Assembly: GCA_021816935.1 (NCBI GenBank)
Contig: JAKAWR010000001.1
Coordinates: forward strand, 124,001 to 188,000
Direction of reading: 5' to 3'
Length of the DNA: 64,000 bases
Origin: Actinomycetes bacterium
GTDB taxonomy: Bacteria > Actinomycetota > Acidimicrobiia > Acidimicrobiales > JAMCPL01
In this document: one piece after another, positions 19,921 to 27,027 of the stretch
How positions within the stretch are numbered: position 1 is the first letter of the stretch
How the letters are laid out: each line of letters begins with the position of its first letter
Translations under genes and position numbers: made by a program
Notes under the pieces: model-generated
Databases searched by the model: none
What the model was told of the DNA's origin: nothing
Seen by the model: the letters and a program-made list of their open reading frames with translations, nothing else

Positions 19921-21030
19921 TCAAGCGAGCGAGACGCCGAGGAGGGCCGCAGCTGCCGACACACCGCCACTCGATGCCGCGGCGTCGATCTCGGCAATCG
20001 CTGTCGGGATGTCCAGGTCGTCGTCGAGGCAGCCTCTCACGGCATCGAGGCCACGATCTCCCTTTCCCGCCCGGGACCACCGCTCGAAACGCTCGGCAGC
20101 AGCTTTGAGTAGATCGTCGGTCCAATCCCAATCCTCCCTATAGTGATGCGACATCACCGCGAGGCGAATGACCTGGGCAGACCAGTTCTCTAGCAGGTCG
20201 TGCACGAAAACGAGGTTGCCCAGCGATTTTGACATCTTCGTACCGCCTAGGCCTACCAACCCCGTATGCACCCAGTAGCTGCAGAAGGTGGTCCCCGTAT
20301 ATGCCTCCCCCTGGGCGGCCTCTGCCTCGTGATGGGGAAAGATCAGATCTTTTCCGCCACCGTGGATGTCGACACCGCCTAACTCCCGTATAGCCAGGGC
20401 TGTGCATTCCACGTGCCATCCGGGCCGTCCCGGGCCGAACCTCGAGTCCCAGGACGGCTCCCCGCCAGAGGACGGTTGCCACAGCACGAAGTCAAGCGGA
20501 TCGCGCTTCGCCAAATCCTCTGGATGACCGCCCCGTTCCCGGGCGAGCTCGATCATTTCCTCCCGATCCAGCTTCCCCAGCGAGCCGAAACGTTGCGACT
20601 TCGAGATATCGAAATATACCGAACCGCCCGATTCGTACGCGTAACCGCTCTTGTAAAGGACGTCAATCACGTCGAGGATTTTCGGTATCGCCGAGGTCGC
20701 CCGTGGTTCGGAGTCGGGCGCCAGGAGCCCCAGAGCGGTCATGTCCTTGTCGAAACGTGCCATCTCCTCGGCCGCGAGGTCGAGGTAGTGCACCCGCAGT
20801 TCCCGGGAGCGCCTCAGGATATCGTCGTCGACGTCCGTTACGTTCCGGACGCATTTGGTCTGGAACCCTGCGTCCCGCAACCGCCTGACGAGCACGTCGA
20901 AGGTGACGTACACGGCGGCGTGGCCGAGGTGGGCGGCGTCGTAAGGGGTGATGCCGCAGCAATAGATCCTTACGGGACTCTCCAGCTCCAGGTCCACCAC
21001 CGCCTGACTCGCCGTGTCGTACAGTTTCAC
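19921..21030 (-). CDS. mshC: Mycothiol ligase MshC (cysteine:GlcN-Ins ligase)
   Basis: This class I, CysRS-like enzyme couples cysteine to glucosaminyl-inositol in mycothiol synthesis. The MshC signature CGITPYDAAHLGHAAVYVTFD, with a HIGH-like HLGH, replaces the CGPTVY...HIGNAR of true CysRS. GPGRPGWHVEC, GGGKDLIFPHHEAE and KMSKSLGN follow. At 369 residues it is slightly shorter than the usual ~410 and lacks the C-terminal anticodon domain of CysRS. The start is a GTG at 21030. It lies 36 bases upstream of thrS. Its presence indicates a mycothiol-using actinobacterium; mshA, mshB and mshD are not in the window. Confidence 0.9.
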   Translation of the reverse strand: MKLYDTASQAVVDLELESPVRIYCCGITPYDAAHLGHAAVYVTFDVLVRRLRDAGFQTKCVRNVTDVDDDILRRSRELRVHYLDLAAEEMARFDKDMTALGLLAPDSEPRATSAIPKILDVIDVLYKSGYAYESGGSVYFDISKSQRFGSLGKLDREEMIELARERGGHPEDLAKRDPLDFVLWQPSSGGEPSWDSRFGPGRPGWHVECTALAIRELGGVDIHGGGKDLIFPHHEAEAAQGEAYTGTTFCSYWVHTGLVGLGGTKMSKSLGNLVFVHDLLENWSAQVIRLAVMSHHYREDWDWTDDLLKAAAERFERWSRAGKGDRGLDAVRGCLDDDLDIPTAIAEIDAAASSGGVSAAAALLGVSLA

Positions 21031-21154
21031 CTTCTAATGCCTTCGCCTTTTCACTTTGGTCCTATCGGATAAGCCCTGCCACATCGGCCAGACCCCGCTC
21101 CCCTGCCCCATCACCTGTTCCCATCACCTACGCCCCATGATCTGTGCCCGGGAC

Positions 21155-21913
21155 TCAGACCGTCTCTGCGTAAAGGTTGCGAAGGCCGATGGTAGCGGCT
21201 CCCCCATAGCGGATATTCAGGTTTACGAGGACCGCTGTCATCGCCTCGAGGGCACCGGCCTGCGAAAGACTGCCTACATCGAGTAGCCGGAGACCGTGTA
21301 CGGCCGAGAGCGCTTCGATCACGGCTTCCTTCGACGCTCTGGCGTCCCCGCAGACGAAGACGTCCGCTTCGACCCTTGCCGTCGGGTCGAGCAACTCGGC
21401 AGCGGGAAGGTGATTGCAGGCGACCACCACCCCGGAGTCAGGGAGCGTCGCCTGGATCCACGCCCCCATCGACCCTCGGGGACCGAGAAGAGCGTGCAGC
21501 TCCCTGCCCTCTTTCACGAGAGCGTTAACCGTCGATACCACGGTCTTACCTGCGAGGTGCTTGCGAAGCCCTCTCGCTGTCGATATGCAGCCTTCCCATG
21601 GGGTAGTGAGGAAGACGAGATCGGATTCAGTCGCCTTTTCGTTCGAGCCTCCTTCAACGCTACCGGGAGCATCCTGCATAGGTGCCCGTGCTGCGGCGGA
21701 AACTGTTGCGCCTCTTGCATTCGCTCCGCCTGCAGGTTCCGTGGCGCCTGCGGCTTCCTGCCACTCATGAAGCAGCGCTTCCAATTCCCCCGCCGCAGAC
21801 GCGCCGCGCTGTTCGTCGCGGGACCCGAGGACGACCTCGAAAGCGCTCGCTGCGAGCCGCAAAGCAAGTCCCCTACCCAGGGGTCCCGTGCCGCCGACAA
21901 TTCCTATACGCAT
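21155..21913 (-). CDS. npdG: F420H2:NADP+ oxidoreductase-like protein (NpdG/Fno)
   Basis: This Rossmann-fold reductase exchanges hydride between coenzyme F420 and NADP. MRIGIVGGTGPLGRGLALRLA is the family N-terminus, and GSRDEQRG is the NADP-phosphate-binding segment. LVFLTTPWEG, VVSTVNAL and ACNHLPAAELLD follow. An Ala/Gly-rich insertion is present at about residues 52-95. The C-terminus ALEAMTAVLVNLNIRYGG is typical. An AAAGGACT ribosome site precedes the ATG at 21913. It indicates F420 use in this organism. Whether it makes F420H2 or NADPH in the cell cannot be read from the sequence. Confidence 0.85.
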   Translation of the reverse strand: MRIGIVGGTGPLGRGLALRLAASAFEVVLGSRDEQRGASAAGELEALLHEWQEAAGATEPAGGANARGATVSAAARAPMQDAPGSVEGGSNEKATESDLVFLTTPWEGCISTARGLRKHLAGKTVVSTVNALVKEGRELHALLGPRGSMGAWIQATLPDSGVVVACNHLPAAELLDPTARVEADVFVCGDARASKEAVIEALSAVHGLRLLDVGSLSQAGALEAMTAVLVNLNIRYGGAATIGLRNLYAETV

Positions 21914-22253
21914 TTGGAGTCCTTTCTTGCGATGTGCGGCTCGGCCGCAGGCGCACCAATCTTATTGCCGGGGGCTTTTCGCAATTGCTGGTAACGCATC
22001 TTCAAAGATAGCGTCTCGCTCGAGAGTGCGATCCGCATCGCGGGTCGTTCCCTGGCCTCCTGACGTGGTTACCGGTGTCAACTCGGTTGGGGCACTCGCT
22101 GTGCCGCTACCCGCGAAACCGATTTTAGCCGCCGGCGGCTACCCCTACGACTCGTCAGATCGCCGCTGCACGCGCGGACCAAACGGCTGCCCGGACGGAA
22201 GTTGCCCCGTCCGCGAGGCAGGCGGACCGGAATCGACCGATTAGTCTGGCGGG
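21914..22253. other. Divergent intergenic region npdG/fabI, no gene seen
   Basis: This 340-base gap lies between divergently transcribed genes. I find no credible small gene and no recognised riboswitch. The right end carries a TAGTCT box abutting fabI, listed separately. The left end carries the npdG ribosome site. Confidence 0.5.
22242..22247 (+). promoter_or_regulatory. Putative -10 box of a leaderless fabI promoter
   Basis: TAGTCT is followed by six bases and then the fabI ATG at 22254, so transcription would begin at or next to the start codon. No clear -35 box is seen. Confidence 0.4.
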
Positions 22254-23027
22254 ATGGCACTATTGAGCGGAAAGAAGATCCTCGTTACCGGCGTCCTCAC
22301 AGATGCCTCACTGGCATTTGCCGTCGCGCGGATGGCCGCCGAGGAGGGAGCAGATGTCGTGCTCAGCGGGGCTGGCAGGGGTCTCTCCCTCACGCGCCGT
22401 ATTGCCCGCAAGCTTCCGGGAGCTCCGGAAGTGGTCGCAATTGACGTCACGTGCCCTGAAGAGATCACCGCGGCCGCGAGGATGATCTCGGACGACTGGG
22501 GCCGCCTCGACGGCATCCTCCACGCAATCGGCTTCGCGCCGGAAGCCTGCCTTGGTGGTGACATCATGCGAGCATCCTGGGACGATGTGTCCGTGGCCCT
22601 TGAAGTATCGGCGTACTCGCTAAAGGCACTTGCAGCCGGGTTCCTTGACCTGCTCAAGGCTTCTGGTAGCGCATCTATTGTTGGTCTTGATTTCGACGCG
22701 TCAGTGGCCTGGCCCGTCTACGACTGGATGGGCGTGGCAAAGGCCGGCCTCGAATCGCTGACCCGCTACCTAGCACGGGATCTTGGTGCCCATGCCATTC
22801 GCGTCAATCTCGTTGCGGCAGGACCGGTCCGGACCATGGCGGCGAAGTCCATCCCGGGTTTCTCGGCCTTCGAGGATACCTGGGCAGCTCGGGCGCCACT
22901 CGGTTGGGACGTTCACGATCCCGATCCCGTCGCCCGGGCTTGCATTGCGCTGTTCTCCGATCTTTTCCCCAAGACCACCGGCGAGATCATCCACGTTGAC
23001 GGCGGCGCTCACGCGCTCGGCGCGTGA
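22254..23027 (+). CDS. fabI: Enoyl-[acyl-carrier-protein] reductase (FabI/InhA family)
   Basis: This NADH-dependent short-chain dehydrogenase catalyses the last step of fatty-acid elongation. The FabI-type nucleotide motif is VTGVLTDASLAFAVA, and the catalytic pair is Tyr156 and Lys163 (YDWMGVAK, Y-x6-K spacing, diagnostic of FabI). The C-terminus (GEIIHVDGGAHALGA) is standard. The protein has 257 residues, full length. It stands alone; no mabA or other FAS-II gene is adjacent. Confidence 0.93.
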   Translation: MALLSGKKILVTGVLTDASLAFAVARMAAEEGADVVLSGAGRGLSLTRRIARKLPGAPEVVAIDVTCPEEITAAARMISDDWGRLDGILHAIGFAPEACLGGDIMRASWDDVSVALEVSAYSLKALAAGFLDLLKASGSASIVGLDFDASVAWPVYDWMGVAKAGLESLTRYLARDLGAHAIRVNLVAAGPVRTMAAKSIPGFSAFEDTWAARAPLGWDVHDPDPVARACIALFSDLFPKTTGEIIHVDGGAHALGA

Positions 23028-23183
23028 GCCGGGGAACTTCGGCTCCTTCACGCCGGCCCTGCGAGACGTGTGGCGGCGTCCATTCTCCCGTGCAATAATC
23101 GAAGGCTGAGCGAAGGCGATCATTTGTTCACCACTGACACCAGGTCGGCGACTCCATTGAGCAGAATCGCCAGCTGTGGCTCC

Positions 23184-23189
23184 TACGAT
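23184..23189 (+). promoter_or_regulatory. Putative -10 box before the cytochrome b gene
   Basis: TACGAT lies eight bases before the ATG at 23198, with no Shine-Dalgarno sequence between them. The spacing suits a leaderless transcript. Confidence 0.3.
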
Positions 23190-23197
23190 TCTTGACC

Positions 23198-25162
23198 ATG
23201 AACCTCAATTTGCCCGGCACCTCCGTTCATTGGTCGATCTTCGAAATCTCGGTGGCCAACCTGGTGCTGATCGCCGTGATGGTCGTCATCTTCGGCGCCG
23301 CGCTGCTGATTCCTTTCCCTGGCGGCCACCGCCGTCGTCACGCAGCACTCCCCGCAAACGGCAAGACAGACCGCGACGACGGAGACGAGCCCGGTAGCGA
23401 AGAGAGTGTGCCGGTGTCCACTCCCTCCGGTGGAGACCTACCGCTCGGTGGGCAGGCGGCCGGCGGGGACGACACCCGGATGTGGACGGCGCGTATCCGC
23501 AACCTCGGGCTGCGGCTGCTCCCTCCCGACAAGCTCCTACCCGACTCCCAGCCGGCCTATGTCGACTCGTGGATCTACGTCTTCGGAGTGGCCACCCTGG
23601 CCGCCCTGGCCGTGGCCATCGTGTCCGGCTTCGCCATCGCTCTCGGTGGAGTCGACTGGTGGCACTACGACCCGGTCGGCCATTTCTTCAACAGCCTCCA
23701 CCTCTGGAGCGTGGAGCTCTTCATGGCCTTCATGGTCATTCACCTGTGGGGTAAGTTCTGGATGGCGGCATGGCGCGGCCGGCGATCGCTGACCTGGGTC
23801 ACGGGCGTGGTCGCCTTCCTGGCGTCAGTGGTCGAGTGCTTCACCGGCTACCTCTCCCAGCAGAACTTCGACTCCCAGTGGATTGCCACCAACGGCAAGG
23901 ATGGCGTTAATTCGACCGGTCTCGGCAGTTTCTTCAACCTCCTCAATTTTGGCCAGATGCTGCTCTGGCACCTGGTACTGGTCCCGCTGGTGCTCGTGGC
24001 GCTGGTGGGTGCCCATGTCCTTCTGGTCCGGGTGCGGGGCGTCTCCCACCCGCTGCCAGTTCGTCGGCCCCGCGGGCGCCTCCAGCGCCGGGCAGCCGCC
24101 GCGGCCGAGGCCGCCGATTGGCACGGACGCAGCCGCCGCTACGACATCGTGAAGGAGGCCACCTTGGCCGGCATGGTGGTGCTCGTCCTGGTGGCCGTCT
24201 TGGCCGGGGTCCTCTCATCCCCCGACGTGCCACCTGTGACCGTCCGCAGCTGGGCCACCGTCGCCCCAGCCGACTTCATGGCAACCACCGCCCAGGAACT
24301 GGCCGGAACCAGCGAGACTTCCCGGTACGGGCCCCCCTACAACCACGGTTCGGCCAACGTGCAGCGAATCGGCGTCTCCTGGCAGTTGCTGGCGGGCGTC
24401 CGTATGCCGATCCGTCCAGCGGAGACGTTCGTTCTCTCACCGTTATCCAAATTGTCATCGGCCGACGCTGCGGTCCAGCATGCGTTAGCCACCTATCGGG
24501 CGGCGCCGCACTCCACGCAGGTCGCCTGGGCCAACGCCTACCTGCAGGCCGTCACCAAGGTGACCTTTCACGGATCGGTACCCTCGGTGCCGAAAGCCGA
24601 CGACGGTCCGGTACCCGTACTGGTGCAAGGCGAGCTCGGCCTCGCCCGCTCGGGTGGACTCGATGCCGAGCTACTGGCCCAGCAACCCTTCTACGGCACC
24701 AACTTCACTAAGCCGCTACTGTTCCTGGAGGACGGAAACTACTTCTCCTCCCTGGCAACGTCACAGCATTTGGTTGGCTCGCAGTGGGGCGTCATGAACG
24801 AGACCGGCAGCTACCCGGGCCAGCCGTGGCTGTGGCTCTACACCCTGTGGTACCAGCTGCCCGGTCTCCGCAACTCGCCCAACGTCGACCTGATCGCTAT
24901 CTACCTGACCGGGCTGGCCACCATTCTACTGCTGGCCATACCCTTCATCCCGGGGCTGCGGGATATACCCCGGCTGATCCCGGTACACCGGCTGGTCTGG
25001 CGGTCGTGGAATCGCTCGTCTGGATCGGGGGGCAAAGGTGACGGTGTCGCGGCCTTCGTCATCGGTGAAGGAAGCCTTCGACCGTCACCGTCAGCATCAG
25101 TCCGGGGAGTGGATGGCGGCTCGTTGCCGGGAGAAGAGGGAAGGAGCGACCCGGGTAGCTAA
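23198..25162 (+). CDS. Stand-alone b6-type cytochrome b with large extra domain
   Basis: This is a 654-residue integral membrane protein. An N-terminal hydrophobic helix (residues 12-40) and a charged linker come first, then a four-helix cytochrome b N-terminal domain with two heme ligand pairs: His168/His182 (13 between) and His258/His273 (14 between). The 13/14 spacing is that of cytochrome b6 rather than mitochondrial-type b. A fifth helix follows near residue 325, then about 220 residues predicted outside the membrane that I do not recognise, and a final helix near residue 580. There is no PEWY quinol-site motif (subunit IV), and no Rieske protein or cytochrome c gene nearby. Codon choice looks more GCC/CTG/GTC-rich than in neighbours, an impression only. 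The start at ATG 23198 is preferred over TTG 23192. Confidence 0.8.
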   Translation: MNLNLPGTSVHWSIFEISVANLVLIAVMVVIFGAALLIPFPGGHRRRHAALPANGKTDRDDGDEPGSEESVPVSTPSGGDLPLGGQAAGGDDTRMWTARIRNLGLRLLPPDKLLPDSQPAYVDSWIYVFGVATLAALAVAIVSGFAIALGGVDWWHYDPVGHFFNSLHLWSVELFMAFMVIHLWGKFWMAAWRGRRSLTWVTGVVAFLASVVECFTGYLSQQNFDSQWIATNGKDGVNSTGLGSFFNLLNFGQMLLWHLVLVPLVLVALVGAHVLLVRVRGVSHPLPVRRPRGRLQRRAAAAAEAADWHGRSRRYDIVKEATLAGMVVLVLVAVLAGVLSSPDVPPVTVRSWATVAPADFMATTAQELAGTSETSRYGPPYNHGSANVQRIGVSWQLLAGVRMPIRPAETFVLSPLSKLSSADAAVQHALATYRAAPHSTQVAWANAYLQAVTKVTFHGSVPSVPKADDGPVPVLVQGELGLARSGGLDAELLAQQPFYGTNFTKPLLFLEDGNYFSSLATSQHLVGSQWGVMNETGSYPGQPWLWLYTLWYQLPGLRNSPNVDLIAIYLTGLATILLLAIPFIPGLRDIPRLIPVHRLVWRSWNRSSGSGGKGDGVAAFVIGEGSLRPSPSASVRGVDGGSLPGEEGRSDPGS

Positions 25163-25187
25163 GGGTCCGCCAACGGCGCGGGCCCGA

Positions 25188-26906
25188 TCAGACGCGCCCC
25201 GAGAGATCGCCGAGAGCGGCCGTCAAGCGAAGGTTCTCACCGTAGTCGACGGGGCAGGCGATCACGGACACCTGATCGGAGGCAAGGGCATCGTCCAGAG
25301 CGGAGCGCAGCTCCCCCGCCGCTGTTACTCTGTAGCCCCGAGCACCGAAGCTATCGGCGTACGCAACGAAGTCGGGGTTGGAAAAACCGATCGCACTGTG
25401 CCGACCGAGAGCGAGGTCCATCTTCCACTTGATCAGCCCGTAAGCGTCGTCCTGCCATACAAGAACCACAATCGCCGCGTGCTCGCGCACGGCGGTTTCG
25501 ATCTCCTGGCTGTTCATGAGAAAGGCACCATCGCCTACCGCGGCCACAACTCGCCGCCCCGGATACACCAGTTTCGCTGCAACTGCGCCCGGGAGAGCGA
25601 ATCCCATTGACGAGAGCCCGTTCGAAACCAGGCAGGTATTGGGCTCGTAGGTCGGGTACAGCCTCGCCATCCACATTTTCACGGCACCCGTATCGGCCAG
25701 AACAATGTCATCGCGCCCGAGAGCAGCCCTGGTCTCGGCCACGACGCGCTGAGGCTTCAAGGGGAAGCTTACGTCCTCCGAACCCATCGCCAGCTCGTCG
25801 GCAAGTAGGCTCCGTATACGCGCCGGGGGCCCGGTTATTGGATCCCAGGTCCTGGCCACCGCCTTCCGCAGCGCGGCGAGGCTCGAACCCGGGTCGGCCT
25901 GGATCCCCACCGCGACCGAATAGTGACTGTCCACCTCGGCGGGCGAACGGCTGAGGTGAATGATCGCCTTGTCCCCGGAGGGATTGAGTCGCTCAGGATC
26001 CAGCTCCCCGAGTTCGTAGCCGACACACACGATCGCATCAGCTTCGTCGAAGCCAAAGTTGACGTAATCATGAGCCATGAAACCCACAGCCCCAAGGGAG
26101 TTCGGATGGTCGTCGGGAAAAACGCCCTTGGCATTAAACGTAGTCGCTACCGGAAGGCCGACCTGCTCGGAAAAACGGCGCAGTGCGTGGCCGGCTCCTG
26201 CGCGGACTGCTCCGTGGCCGGCAAGGACAATCGGCCGATCGGCTCCGGACAGGATTTCCGCAGCGCGCCGGACCTGGGCCGGCGATGGCTCGTCCGGCTT
26301 CGGCACGCTGACAGGCAGAGGCCCGAGCCCGTTGGGAACCGGGGCAGACTCAATATCCTCTGGCACGGCCAGGTAAACCGCTCCGGGGCGCTCCGTCTGG
26401 GCGACTTTGAATGCCTTGCGCACCATCTCGGGGATCGCGGCCGCGTTCGGAAACATTGCAGACCACTTTGTCGCCGACGCGAAAATAGATACCAGGTCGA
26501 TACTCTGGTGCGACTCCTTGTAGATGCGGCCGAGGCTGCTCTGGGCGGATAGTGCCACGACAGGCGTCGAGTTACTTGTGGCGTCTGCGACTCCCAGCAG
26601 AAGATTAATCGCACCGGGACCCAACGTTGCCGAGCAGACGCCAGGCCGGCCGGTCAGTCGACCCTGGACCTCGGCCATGAACGACGCTGCCTGCTCGTGA
26701 CGCACGAGGACGTAGCGAATGGCGGACCGGGAGAGCGCATCTGTGAGGTAGATGTTCTCTTCGCCGGGAATGCCGTAAACGCAAGTAACCCCTTCCGCTT
26801 CCAGGCAACGTACCAGCAGGTCGGCAGCTATCTCCTCGGTTACCCCGTCCACCTCGTCCGCAGCGCTTTCGTTCCGCGGATCGACCTTCTGCGGATCGAC
26901 GCTCAT
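25188..26906 (-). CDS. Acetolactate synthase-like ThDP-dependent enzyme
   Basis: This 572-residue protein has the three-domain ThDP layout. The N-terminal PYR domain has GIPGEENIYLTDAL and the catalytic glutamate in RHEQAASFMAEVQGRLTG. A central Rossmann-like domain follows. The C-terminal PP domain has the cofactor motif GDGAFLMNSQEIETA. Sequence style (YGLIKWKMD, PVDYGENLRL at the C-terminus) resembles catabolic AlsS-type acetolactate synthases, which need no regulatory subunit, and no ilvN lies nearby. Other ThDP enzymes of the family cannot be excluded. It is convergent with the cytochrome b gene and lies 121 bases downstream of the chelatase gene on the same strand. Confidence 0.8.
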   Translation of the reverse strand: MSVDPQKVDPRNESAADEVDGVTEEIAADLLVRCLEAEGVTCVYGIPGEENIYLTDALSRSAIRYVLVRHEQAASFMAEVQGRLTGRPGVCSATLGPGAINLLLGVADATSNSTPVVALSAQSSLGRIYKESHQSIDLVSIFASATKWSAMFPNAAAIPEMVRKAFKVAQTERPGAVYLAVPEDIESAPVPNGLGPLPVSVPKPDEPSPAQVRRAAEILSGADRPIVLAGHGAVRAGAGHALRRFSEQVGLPVATTFNAKGVFPDDHPNSLGAVGFMAHDYVNFGFDEADAIVCVGYELGELDPERLNPSGDKAIIHLSRSPAEVDSHYSVAVGIQADPGSSLAALRKAVARTWDPITGPPARIRSLLADELAMGSEDVSFPLKPQRVVAETRAALGRDDIVLADTGAVKMWMARLYPTYEPNTCLVSNGLSSMGFALPGAVAAKLVYPGRRVVAAVGDGAFLMNSQEIETAVREHAAIVVLVWQDDAYGLIKWKMDLALGRHSAIGFSNPDFVAYADSFGARGYRVTAAGELRSALDDALASDQVSVIACPVDYGENLRLTAALGDLSGRV

Positions 26907-27027
26907 AACGATGAAGTCTATGGCGCCGATCTGATGGCGCTACCGGTCGCCATCCCCCCAGACCGAACTACCGATCGATGTCGCGAGGCAAGAGCGCCCC
27001 AAGGCGAGGTCAACCCGTGGGCTTCCC

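Noticed and set aside
19886-20131. 82-residue extension of ThrS
   Set aside because: It lies within mshC, reads as Arg-rich nonsense and lacks TGS similarity. The ATG at 19885 has a good ribosome site.
19921-21030. True cysteinyl-tRNA synthetase
   Set aside because: The GITPYDAAHLGHA and short C-terminus match MshC rather than CysRS, which has CGPTVY and an anticodon-binding domain.
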